DNA from: Heloderma charlesbogerti
Taxonomy: Eukaryota > Chordata > Lepidosauria > Squamata > Helodermatidae
Assembly: GCA_026122225.1 (NCBI GenBank)
Contig: JANEZZ010000400.1
Span: 930,001-994,000, forward strand
Reading direction: 5' to 3'
Length of the DNA: 64,000 nucleotides
Below are positions 1-9,821 of this stretch, piece by piece. The notes under the pieces are model-generated. The model saw only the letters and a program-made list of their open reading frames with translations, had not been told where the DNA came from and did no database searches. Numbering within the stretch: position 1 is the first letter of the stretch; each line of letters begins with the position of its first letter. The position numbers were made by a program, and so were the translations under genes.

Positions 1-104
1 GTGGAGTTTATTAATAAAATAAACTATTTTGGAGTTTATTTTATTAACTCCAAAATAAAATTGTGGCGTTTATCGTGAACAAGCAAATGTGCTGGTGCAT
101 GCTG

Positions 105-395
105 CTCAATCTCTCCCACTTGGTTCCTCCTGTCAGGAGGAGTGGTGAAACAAACCAGAAAGCCTCTGTCCATGGGTTGTTTAGCATTACATCCAAACCA
201 GGATTTTTGGCTTGTTGCTCTCCTAACAAGCCAGAATCATAAGACACATTTTGTTCTTGGCTTATGATTCTGGCATGTTAGGAGAACAACAAGCCAGAAA
301 TCCCTATTCAGATGTAACGCTAAACAAATCATGGACAGAGGCTTCCTGGATTGTTTAGCTGCTCCTGCTGGCCAAATGGGAGAGATCATTCATGA
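105..395. repeat. Foldback (long inverted repeat) element
   Basis: Two arms of about 130 bp read as imperfect reverse complements around a loop near 238-268. Shared blocks include the CTCTCCCA end, GCCTCTGTCCATG, TTGTTTAGC and CCAGAATCATAAG. This is the structure of a nonautonomous DNA transposon or foldback element. The 67-residue reading frame across the left arm is a by-product. No convincing target duplication was found at the ends. Confidence 0.75.
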
Positions 396-429
396 AAAAC
401 CAGAATTCTCAACAATTCTGCTTTACCAT

Positions 430-735
430 GACATATGAGTCGGCCCAGTTACTGGCCAAGGCCAACCAAAGACCCTCATGGTTGACTGAGGATGCAGCCA
501 GAGTCTTTCCAGTCCAATGCTCTGGTCACTACATCATGCTGCTTCTCAAAATTTGTCTTTCCCATATAAAGCGATTACTGTCTATCTTCGAATCAGCTTA
601 ATTTACATTGCGGAACTTTCCCAAGTTTGACTATAATGTGACAATGACATGACAGCTATATCCCAGATTCTATAGAAAAAGTCCGATATTTTATTAAAAA
701 GGTGGGATAGAAATGTCTTGAATAAATAAATCTAC
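430..735 (-). repeat. Degraded CORE-SINE head and unrelated LINE/SINE-type tail
   Basis: Read on the minus strand, 480-550 resembles the tRNA-like head of the CORE-SINE at 37774 (GTAGTGACCAGAGCATTGGACTGG against GTAGCGGCTAGAGCACTGGACTGG, a few changes). It is followed by the weakened TGGCCTTGGCCAGT core. The plus-strand stretch 690-735 (GGTGGGATAGAAATG then AATAAATAAAT) looks like the 3' end of an L2 or SINE copy. Both are old and partial. Confidence 0.45.
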
Positions 736-897
736 ATAAAACAAACAAACAAAATTGCTAGAATACTCAAGTTTGAAGCAATAAGTCACTGCATTAATGA
801 TTCTCAAGCACAGCAAAAGCAACTGATGTTCATCCTAGGTTATTAATATAGTTCTTAGAAACACAGTCTTTTCTAAACATTGTTAAAAGCAGCATAC

Positions 898-1002
898 CTG
901 TAAATAAACTTCCAAGCCATGCCGACGTTGCTCCAGAACTTTGGGCACCCAGTTCCTCACATGCTTTGAAGGGATTTCTGGTGTTCTTATGAATTTCTTA
1001 AG
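898..1002 (-). CDS. SNX24: SNX24 exon 3 (PX domain, central part)
   Basis: This 105-bp minus-strand exon encodes 35 residues starting LKKFIRTPEIPSKHV and ending GLEVYLQ, with NWVPKVLEQRR between. It matches the middle of the SNX24 PX domain, the phosphoinositide-binding module of this small endosomal sorting nexin. The frame is open end to end (phase 0-0). It is bounded by an acceptor (TTTGTAG) at 1003-1004 and a GT donor (CAG|GTATGC) at 896-897. EQRR.GLE is typical of the SNX22/SNX24 pair; the PSKHVRNWVPKVLEQRR wording points to SNX24, not SNX22. The following exon (AVILENEELPK region in other vertebrates) was not found between 1 and 897, so it should lie left of the window. Confidence 0.95.
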
Positions 1003-2189
1003 CTACAAATATGAGCAGACAAATAAACTTATCCCCAATAATTTTAACAGAGCCTTTACATTTTTTTTAAAAAAACCATTCAAAGAAAAGTTGTGAAATT
1101 ATATATAGATAATATAGATATATAGAGAGAAATAGAGATAAAAGTTAAAAACCCTCCACAGTAGACTGAATTTTGTTATCAAAAACCTTTTAGTCTACAG
1201 ATAAACTGACCAATTACAAACATTATTACATACAAGATGGTGAAGGGAATTTGAAATAAATGCACTTAACAGGCAACCTGCTAGGCAATTTCTTAAATCA
1301 GGAACTAAACATTCTGGTATGTCAGCTAAATAACGTTATGTGGATTGACTAATCTACAGCCCTAATAAAATCTCAAGAATTTAGTTCAACAGAGATTTTA
1401 GCCTGCACTCTTGTGTATTATGTTTAGAAACAAACTTTAAAAACTGTATCAAATGTTTAAAATGCAATTGAGCTTTGTCCCTTTGCAGGATTAAGCATTC
1501 AGAAAACAACAAATAAATTGTGCAAGACTGAACAGAAAAACATATGAAGCTACAGTAGTTTAGTTCTGAAAAGGAGATGCCAATCTGTGAACCCTGAAAA
1601 GGATTCTAATATTTCACAGATAAGGGAAACAGAAAGCAAGGAACTGAGAAAACTCAGCAACCAGCAACTGCAATGAAAACAACAGTTACAGTAAACTGAG
1701 TTTTGCCATATTAGCACCCTATTCCAGGCCCAGGAAAGTGGTCCCAATGAAATCATTGTGACTTTACTTTTCTTGTAGGCAATTGAATTCATAAGTTTAT
1801 ATTTGCAGCCCTTTTTATTCTGTTTTTCCTCCAACCCCCAAACCGTCTTTTAAACACGGGGGACCTCAAAAAGCAGTTGGGTAGGTAAAGCTCTTCTATG
1901 ACAAGGACACAGAAGAAAAAACAAAACTATTATTTGCACATGCATTAATCATCTTCCCAGATCCCAGACAATATGTTTAGGTGCAAGTGATACATGGACC
2001 GAGCAAATATATGCTAGTGTGCATTTATTAATGGAAATTTGATATGGTTCCTAAAATATATCATGGATTACAGAACAGGATTGTGTAAATATCTGAAATC
2101 TGTATGGTACTGAGCTTCGAACAAGCACATATTTATAACAGTATTTGATTCTCTCAGCAGAGTAAATGTGTATAAGATCCATTCTGTAG
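1003..2189. other. SNX24 intron 2, no recognised feature
   Basis: AT-rich intronic sequence with short A/T runs (for example 1058-1076). Short reading frames such as the 94-residue one at 1550-1834 show no family resemblance. Nothing else is supported. Confidence 0.5.
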
Positions 2190-2540
2190 ATAAGGGACTG
2201 GCTCCCCTCATAGAAATCTGCCCATTCTTCAAGATTTGCTGGAGAGCTCTTCTATGCATCTCCAAAGTGGCAGAGGCCATGACTGACTGGGGCACAAGAG
2301 AAGATATTCTCTGTGGCAGCACCCAGGCTGTGAACTTGCTTGTCTCATTGTTGGTCTTCTGCTGCTTGGCCAAAATAATTATTTTCTAACAAGCCTTTGG
2401 CTTGACAGGTTGATGAGTTATTCTGAACTGAACTGTACTTTTGTCCACTGTGCTCATTTCCAATTTGCTTTGCTTTTATGATCTGTTCTTATGGATTATT
2501 TTAATATGATGTAGGCCACTTTGCCATAGGCCAGGACCCT
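2190..2540 (+). repeat. L2-type LINE 3' fragment (old)
   Basis: GGGGCACAAGAGAAGATATTC...GTGGCAGCACCCAGGCTGTGAACT (2289-2335) follows the L2 ORF2 C-terminal wording in which a gene product motif like RAFSVAAPRLWN is encoded, with frameshifts. An AT-rich 3' region ends at GTAGGCCACTTTGCCATAG, an L2-like terminus. It is heavily diverged. Confidence 0.45.
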
Positions 2541-3119
2541 GACCTCTCATCCTGAGAAGAAGAGGCTCCTGAGTTAATAGTTCAGAGAGAGGACTCAGTT
2601 ACAGGGACTCCAGCCATGATGACACCAGCATGTGACAGCTTTCCCCATGTTATCACAGCCTGAGGCTGCTAAAATAGACCATACCCTTTAAAGAAAAAAA
2701 GGTCTTAGTCAACGTGGAAGTGGGGCTAACCAGCCTAAAGGAAGCCAGCCCTGTACTTGAAGCTCAGTCATCATCTGCTGCTTGTTGGACAACATACAGA
2801 CAGGCCTGTCTGGCTTCCAGTGCCATTTGAAGCTCTCCCTGGTGCTGTCCTATTCTGGTTTCTGTCTCCCTGAGAAACCTGAGTTACCCCAAACCATGGA
2901 TCAGGTAAAGACCTGATCCATGGTGGAACCCTGTAACCCAGAACTCACCAGCATCAAACACTGTTAAGCCCTCACCAGGGCAGAGGCAGAACACAACACA
3001 CCTTGAGCATTGTTTTAATATGGAAGGGCAGGATATAAATATTTAAAACACACACAAAAACAACACACACAAACAGAAACTGTAGTAATGGACCTGGGGG
3101 ACCTGAATAATTATGAACC
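2541..3119. other. Intronic sequence, nothing recognised
   Basis: Unique-looking intron 2 sequence. A local dyad GGATCAGGTAAAGACCTGATCC at 2898-2919 is the only structure seen. Confidence 0.4.
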
Positions 3120-3265
3120 CTCTCTGTGGCTGGAGTAAATAGCTCTCTTTTATTCTCACAGGTCTGTCATCTGTAGTAATAACAGCAAGAACCACCACCT
3201 CCCTCTCAGGATTGTTATAAGGATAAGCCAGATATTTGTAAAGCACTTTGCATGTAAAACAGGCC
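3120..3265 (+). repeat. MIR-like CORE-SINE remnant
   Basis: The stretch CTCTCAGGATTGTTATAAGGATAA followed by TATTTGTAAAGCACTTTGCATG (3200-3255) corresponds to the core and 3' part of MIR/CORE-SINEs, which read CTCACAGGGTTGTTGTGAGGAT then GTAAAGCACTTTG. The preceding TCTGTCATCTGTAGTAATAACAG fits the MIR segment before the core. No intact tRNA head is visible. Confidence 0.6.
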
Positions 3266-3613
3266 GTATAAATTAATGATCAATTAAAGAAATCCCATAT
3301 CAGACAACAAAAGCTGGTGCATTATTCAAAAGGGGAAAAAAGACACCTAGAGTAGGTTTCCTATATTTGATACAAGCAAGATGACATGGGCATGCTCTAA
3401 GCATTGTATCACCTCTAAATAAATGTGAAGTGGGGGAAAATCAAAAGACAGAAACTAAAAATTGACTTTAACATGCATGCCCACAGGAGTTGAGAAATTT
3501 ACATTTTATCTCTGAGCCTCAGGAAATGTCACTCTATCAAAAGCTGTGTCAACAGAAGTCTCTGGTCATAAGGTTCGAACATCTCTGCTGTTCAGAGACA
3601 TCTCTGTTGTTCA

Positions 3614-3747
3614 TTCTCCAGCCTGGTGTCATCCAGATGTGTTTGACTACAACTCCAGTCATACCAACTCAGCATGGTCAATGTTGGCTGGGGATTGTGG
3701 GAGTTGTAGTGCAACACATCGGGTTGACACCACATTGGGGAAGGTGT
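3614..3747. repeat. Palindromic MITE, 'ACTACAACTCC' family (copy 1)
   Basis: Left end CCAGCCTGGTGTCATCCAGATGTG pairs with the right end CACATCGGGTTGACACCACATTGGGG as an imperfect inverted repeat of about 135 bp. The internal palindrome is GACTACAACTCC...GGGAGTTGTAGTGC. The same family recurs at 8875-9008 and 58941-59079. Confidence 0.7.
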
Positions 3748-4129
3748 CTTCTGTACTACAGCCCAATATTCTGACAAAAATCACCAAACCAGGGCTGTTA
3801 AAACCTAGGCCACGATTCAGCAAAGCCAGTAAGACAGAAAGGGAAAAGCAGTGAGACAGAAAGGGAAAATCCAGAATTTCTTCTGGCATATCATCAATGG
3901 ATTTTAGAACTTCTGAGTTAGCACACTGATTTGAAGTACTTCCCATTTCCTCTTACCATCCAACAGTGTGTACTTCCCCTCACTCAGCCTTTCACTTGGG
4001 AAGTCTGTGTGGAGTTGAGAATGGGATGCTACTTCTCAAAGGCACTTTCTCTACCTATGAGACTGCCTGCTGGTTGTATTTCTAACCATCCAGCAGCAGC
4101 AGCAGCAGAAGCAGAGAGGTGTAGTGGGA

Positions 4130-4735
4130 AAAGGGGAGAGCAAAAAGCAAGAGAGAGAGAGAGAGAAGAAAGTGGCAAAAAGAGAGAGAAAGGAAGAAAG
4201 TGAGAGAAAGGAAGAAAGGAAGCAAGTGGCAGAAAGAGAGAGAAAGGAAGAAAGGAAGGAAGAGAAAGGAAGCAAGTGGCAGAAAGAGAGAGAAAAGGAA
4301 GAATGGAAGAGAAAAGAAGCAAGTGGCAGAAAGAGAGAGAAAGGAAGAAAGGAAGAGGAAGGAAGGAAGGAAGGAAGGAAGGAAGGAAGGAAGGAAGGGG
4401 AAAAAAGAAAGAAAGAAAGAGGAAGCAAGTGGCAGAAAGAGAATGGAAGAAAGTGAGAAAAAGGAAGAAAGGAAGAGAAAGGAAGCAAGTGGCAGAAAGA
4501 GAGAGAAAGGGAGGGAGGGAGGGAGGGAGGGAAAGGAATGAAGGAAGGAAGGAAGGAACCAAGGGAAAGAAAGAAAGAAAGAAAGAAAGAGGAAGCAAGT
4601 GGCAGAAAGAGAGAGAATGGAAGAAAGTGAGAAAAAGGAAGAAAGGAAGAGAAAGGAAGCAAGTGGCAGAAAGAGAGAGAAAGGAAGAAAGGGAGATAAA
4701 GGAAGCAAGTGGCAGAAAGAGAGAGAAAGGAAGCT
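4130..4735 (+). repeat. Purine-rich minisatellite and (GGAA)n/(AAAG)n microsatellites
   Basis: About 600 bp of nearly pure A/G on the plus strand. A longer unit containing GCAAGTGGCAGAAAGAGAGA recurs about eight times (near 4222, 4272, 4319, 4425, 4485, 4595, 4659 and 4705). Between copies are pure (GGAA)n at 4350-4397, (GGGA)n near 4508-4530, (GGAA)n near 4540-4558 and (AAAG)n near 4566-4590. Long Lys/Glu/Arg or Phe/Leu/Ser reading frames cross it in several frames because the repeat has no stops; none is a gene. Confidence 0.93.
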
Positions 4736-5072
4736 TCTTGCTCTAGCTTTGTCCACTGCCAGCTGAGGACCTCCACTGACTTTTTGTCCAAGTCAACAGC
4801 CCTTCATAAAAAAAGAGCTCCCCACCCCTGGTCTTGTGGCAACTGAATCCAGCATCTTCCTGGTTCTGTAAGACTGTTTTTTCACTGTACTTAATTTGTT
4901 TAAAAGCAAGAGGCACTTCCGCTGTATCCCCAGCCCCACCCCGAAGTACGAAGGGTCTCTCTGACCTAACAAAACACAAGCGTTTCAGGAACCAAATGGA
5001 GTCATCACTTTGGAACAGAGTGGAAGTAAGGTATAGACAATATTATTTTAACAAATTACACACAGTATTTAC
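4736..5072. other. SNX24 intron 2, exon-2-proximal part
   Basis: Intronic sequence between the minisatellite and exon 2. It begins at the GT donor read on the minus strand at 5071-5072. No repeat or gene is recognised. Confidence 0.5.
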
Positions 5073-5156
5073 CTTTTTATGGAGAGAGTGAAATTCACTA
5101 TACCTCTTTTCAACAAAGTGCTTTCTTCCATTTGCTAGTACCTCTATCTTAAAGAC
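5073..5156 (-). CDS. SNX24: SNX24 exon 2 (PX domain, phosphoinositide-binding motif)
   Basis: This 84-bp minus-strand exon encodes 28 residues, [18 protein letters not shown] then [10 protein letters not shown]. The RYSEFH motif is the PX-domain signature; its arginine contacts the 3-phosphate of PI3P in characterised PX domains. The exon is phase 0-0. It is preceded on the minus strand by a TTTTTACAG acceptor (5157-5158) and followed by an AAG|GTAAAT donor (5071-5072). It joins in frame to exon 1 upstream (53021-52962) and exon 3 downstream (1002-898). Intron 1 is about 47.8 kb and intron 2 about 4.1 kb. There are no stops or frameshifts, and codon matches to vertebrate SNX24 are near complete, so this is the functional gene and not a retrocopy. 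Confidence 0.96.
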
Positions 5157-6264
5157 CTGTAAAAACAATTTAAAAGATTACTGATTCCTACTCAAAACAC
5201 CATTTCCTGATATGTTAGGTTTGTGACAGCTTTCTTTCCTTTACTCACTGTAACTTATTCCCTTCTCCCAAAGCACCAGACATTCAGGAAATTCTGAGGT
5301 ACAGCATTGATTAATGACTAAATGCTTTACTAACCAGTTGGTTCTGTAAATACATATAAAGATTAATATTTGTGGTGCCTAAAAAAACTTCTATTGTCAT
5401 AATTTCCAGCAAGTTTTTAATATGACAAACAATACAGTAATGCATTCTTATTTAAAAATGCAAACAAATTAAGAATATCTGTGTCTCTTTCAGTCATGCC
5501 CTACAGGACATTAACAATCATACACATGTACACTTCAGTGACAGAATAGAACACATAGAATATAAATGCAAAGACTGCATTGCAGGTTAATTTCCACCTA
5601 ACCTACATATTCATCTCTAGTCTCAGCTGGGCCTCCTCTAGTGTTTACACCATTAAAAAAAATGTGGTGTACGCTCATTTTCTTTGTGTGATGTGTATGA
5701 CAGCTTTTGCTGCTGCCTGTAGAAGGTTGAAAGGCCAGATGAAGAAGCTCTCTAGATCCACTAATTAGTAGCCACTAACATGACATTTTCCTGATTTTCA
5801 GGTCACTGGGTCAGATCTCAGGGCAGGTGACAAGAAATACCTCAAAATGCTCATGAAAACATAACCTAGTAAAACCAAGATCACTAGCACAGTAATGAGA
5901 CACCATCCACTCACTGTAACCACATGTTCCTATCTTCAAATTTGTTGCATTAGGAAACAACTGAACTAAATCCAGAAAGAGATGGCCAATATTAGACACA
6001 AGAACGAACTAATTCTGGACCACAAACTACCGCTTTGAAACATGAATTTTGCAGAAGGACTTTTGATGGGAAACCATTTTGAACACTTACAAAGAGAGTA
6101 CTAAGTAATGTCAATATTGCTAGCAAAATATCTATCATTATGATAGGCAGCACAGAAAGGGTATGTAAATTGCAAGGACTCTTGAGAGAATGCATCTCTG
6201 CAGTGTTTCAGTTTTTACCATAGGAATGAACAGTACAATTTGCTTATGTACGAATCTGCACCTT
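5157..6264. other. SNX24 intron 1, no recognised repeat
   Basis: AT-rich intron next to exon 2. No reading frame or repeat was recognised. Confidence 0.5.
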
Positions 6265-7366
6265 TGCAGTTGTGCAACAAAATTCTGCAAGGCTCTGTTT
6301 TGCCCCTAAACCATTAAATATCTACATTAAACTTCTGAGCGAAATCATCAAGGAACTTGGGATGAAGTGTTATCTGTATGTTGATGACACCTGGCTCTAT
6401 TTCTCCTTTTCACTGAAATCAGGTGAGACAGTGACATTAGTAATGGCATTACTAATGGACTGGATAAACTGAAGCTCAATCCAGACAAGGCACTGGGAAA
6501 AATGTCTGAAGGGAGTTTTTCTGACCAAGGAGAAGGAGGATCAGTCTGTTCTGGATGGGGTTGTATTTCAGGGAGGGGATCCTTAAGGATCAGGTTCACA
6601 GATTGGGGGTTATGTTGGATCCAGACCTTACTTGGAATGTCCAGATGGCATCTGTGGTCTGAAGCAGCTATTCCTCTCCTGAACAGATATGGCCTGCCTA
6701 CCATTATCCCTGTCCTAGTAACATCCAGATTTGGCTTCTGCAATGCATTGTAGTGACTGCCTTTGAAGACTACTTGGAAACGTCAACAGATATAAAATAT
6801 GGCAGATAGACTGCTGATGGGCATCAATCAATCAGAACTTCTATCCAGTTTTAAGGCAGCTTCACAGGTTTCCTTATGTGTTTCCAGGCACAATTCTTCA
6901 CAGTGCTGGTCTTGACTTATAAAACCCTATTCAGTTGGGACCAAAGATAGCTTGCTCCGATATGGACCAGCCCACTCTCTGAAATCATCTGAAAGGGTCC
7001 TTTTCCAACTGCCCCTCCACCTTGGGAGACTAGGCAGGAAGCAACCAAAGATCAGGCCTTCTTGGTGTTAGTGCCTCGAATCTGGAATGCCCTCTGAGGG
7101 ATATTTACCCAAGCCTAATTCATGACCTTAGGTGCCAAGTGAAAACATTTTTATTTGCCCATGCCTTTTAGATAGTGCTGTTTCAGCTTACTGATGTTTT
7201 TTTTTAGGGCTGCTTTGTTTTCCACTAATTCATAGCTTTATTGTTTTGCTGTTGTAATTGCTTTGTTTGCTTCTATTGTTATTTTATTAATTCTGCAAGC
7301 CACCTTGAAAATATTTAATTGAAAGGAAGAGCTGAAATGCTTAAAATAAATAAAGTAAATAAAGAA
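6265..7366 (+). repeat. L2-type LINE fragment (reverse transcriptase to 3' tail)
   Basis: The plus strand carries a broken L2 ORF2. LNIYIKLLSEIIKELGMKCYLYVDDTWLYFSF (split here by a break) spans the RT palm, with YVDD at 6378-6389 in place of the common YADD. Later frames give VTSRFGFCNAL (usually VTSRLDYCNAL) and the C-terminal RVPRIWNAL-type wording near 7070-7095. It ends in an AT-rich tail with AAATAAATAAAGTAAATAAAG at 7344-7364. Frameshifts and stops show it is dead. It is 5'-truncated, as is usual for L2. Confidence 0.8.
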
Positions 7367-8700
7367 GAGGGGCTAACTAAAAGACACCGTTGGAGCTAAG
7401 CAAGCCCTTTGCTGACCCCAGTCTCTTGAAGGAAGGTTTTGCCTGTCTTCAATTTGTCCAGTTGAAGTCAATTTTTCATAGCTGGAGTCACTAATTACAG
7501 AACCAGCTCCTGTCTGCACAGCCTGCCTTAGGTTCCATTTCTTGGTCATGCTCAAGTGCAACACACAAAAAGAGTAACTGGAGATAGCAACTAGCAAGCT
7601 TAGATTGGGCACAATACCATAGAGAGTTAAGTAAGATTCAGAAAGATGGCGGGGGGGGGGAGCCCCAGAGCTCTGACACAGGATGTCTGAAGACCACTGA
7701 ACCTGTCCTTTTCTTGTCAAAGGACCCTTGTATAACTCTAAAATAATCCACTCACATCACATTGTCTCCCCACGCAGTTATAGGGGTCAGCATATCAGAT
7801 CACATATGGGAATCTATGTTACAATAGATGGTAAACGTCTGGCCGCTTTCATCTCTTCTTCCCTTTTTCTGCAGGCCATTCATTCCAATGGTCATGATCA
7901 TTAAGCCTTTCACAGCCTTTGTGCTGACAGTCATGCTGAAAATCGAATGTCCTCAGTCTTATAGTTTACAAATGACAAATATGGACCTAATACTATAGCT
8001 GTTCAATCATCTTGGATGCTCTGTATTGCTTAAAGTCAATTCTGAATGCAGTCACAAATGAAGGGTCCAACAGAGTTTTCAGCCAACGTCACATGTTGTT
8101 GAGGTATTTTAAAATTGATATCAGTATTCTAGAAGACTTGGAAATATTACAGTACCAAAACAATTCCTTGGATGCTGGTCTTGAACAACAGAAAACATTT
8201 CTATACGGCCAAATATGGAGATTGTTCTTTACCTACTGGTTACAGCAACTACTTCCCCAAATGATAAGGTAGTTTGTTGCACTTTCAACATTACAGGTTC
8301 TCTGAACATGCTTGGGGTGGGGGAGACAGAATTGTACCTACACACATACATACCCACATAGGCTCTTTATGACATTATGCTGAATGTTCATGGGGAAAAA
8401 TTCAATGGAATGAACCCAATTCCCCCCTTCTATTTAGAAAATATCTGAACCATGCTATACTTTCTGTCATTATTTTATGTGGGGGTGTGGGGAAGATATA
8501 GAGAAATAAAAATATATTAAGTTTAAGTTCTACTAGTAATGTAATAATAATTACTTGATTATTCAGAACCTCAGCATGACGTTATAGTATTATTTTCAGG
8601 CTAATGTGGAACATAGGTGTATCCTGATGGCATACAAAAAAGAAGGGAAGATATCCTAACTATACATAGGGTTAGATCCCACCAGAGGGGACACCCCTTG
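7367..8700. other. SNX24 intron 1, nothing recognised
   Basis: No known repeat or gene was recognised. A G9 run lies near 7651. The small reading frames here have no recognisable family. Confidence 0.4.
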
Positions 8701-8708
8701 AGCAGAGT

Positions 8709-9813
8709 TAGAGATGTAAAATTTCCAGAAATTTTGAACCCATGGGGGAAAAAACTTTTCCCCCTGTTTTTCTTTTTAGGAAAAAAACTGAAATTTTGGA
8801 AAAAAAATCAAAAGTAAGCAATACTTATTTTTAAGCACTCTTTACAGATCTGAAGTCACTTTGCTGCTGTAGGATAGCCTTCCCCAACCTGGTACCCTCC
8901 AGATATTTTGTACTTCAGCTGCTATCAGCCTCAGACATGATGGCCAGTGGTCAGGTATACTGGCCACTGTAGTCCAAAACATCTGTAGGGCACCAGGTTG
9001 AGGAAAGCTGCTTTAGGAACGTAAGGCTGCCTTTGTGTTCTAAAGTTATATTGTGTATAATACAGTTTGCTTGTAAATTACCATTATATTTGAAAACTTT
9101 AAAAAGTGAACTCAGTAAATTTGTAATTGTCTGAATAAACTATACTTTAAAAATTTAATATACCAAACATGATTAATTTTATGAGCAAATCAAGTTATAT
9201 ATAACATATTTTAGTTTGTATGACCAGAGGGAAATTCAGGAAGTAGTCCCTGAAAGATCTGAATCATCCTAGAAGTCAGAAGAAGCAGGAAGAATTGGAG
9301 AAATTGGAAGACAAGTCCCCAAACACAGGACTTTAGAACAAAACCTGAACTGTCAAGAATGTACATTTTCTTCCATATTATGATATGGTAACTCTATTCA
9401 CATGCTGGGAAACTGGACATGACTTGGAGTATCCTGAAATGTCTATTAGTGGTAGTAGATACACTGGAGCAGTAATTTCAAAAAGAAATGGAAGAAAGAA
9501 CTATGCTGAGAATCTTACAAAGAGGCTTAAAAAGCATTTCTCCCCATGGCTTCATTATTCCCAAATGCTTTATTTCTCTTGTCTTTCTATAAAAGTCTTC
9601 TTATTACATAGGTTTTAGAAATCATTTGGAGGGGAGTAAAGGCTAGGTAACAATATATTAACACCTCGTTGTAAATTCTAAAAGAAAATATTTCATAATC
9701 CAAAGCTGTTCAATTTTTCCAGTTTTTCAGAAAAAAAACAAAAATGGTCCTTGGGAAAAAAACTGTTTTTTTCCTGAATTTTCCCAGTTTTTTCCCAGGC
9801 CTTCACATCTCTA
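8709..9813. mobile_element. hAT-like nonautonomous DNA transposon
   Basis: The element begins TAGAGATGT and ends ACATCTCTA, and is flanked by a perfect 8-bp direct repeat AGCAGAGT (8701-8708 and 9814-9821). Terminal regions of about 100 bp are inverted, A/T-rich and similar (AAAATTTCCAGAAATTTT at the left; minus-strand GGGAAAATTCAGG at the right). An 8-bp duplication with short terminal repeats is the hAT hallmark. No transposase frame survives inside. A second MITE is nested at 8875-9008. The superfamily is inferred from duplication size and ends. Confidence 0.8.
8875..9008. repeat. Palindromic MITE, 'ACTACAACTCC' family (copy 2), nested in hAT-like element
   Basis: Left end TAGCCTTCCCCAACCTGGTACC mirrors right end GGCACCAGGTTGAGGAAAGC, with CCAGATATTTTG/CAAAACATCTGTAG inside. 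It is flanked by TGCTGTAGGA (8865-8874) and TGCTTTAGGA (9009-9018), a 9/10 match consistent with an aged target duplication of about 8-10 bp. It lies wholly within the element at 8709-9813, so it is the younger insertion. Confidence 0.8.
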
Positions 9814-9821
9814 AGCAGAGT

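Noticed and set aside
4029..4791. Long Lys/Glu-rich (plus) and Phe/Leu/Ser-rich (minus) reading frames of 110-246 residues
   Set aside because: They arise because the purine-rich minisatellite lacks stops in every frame; composition and periodicity follow the repeat.
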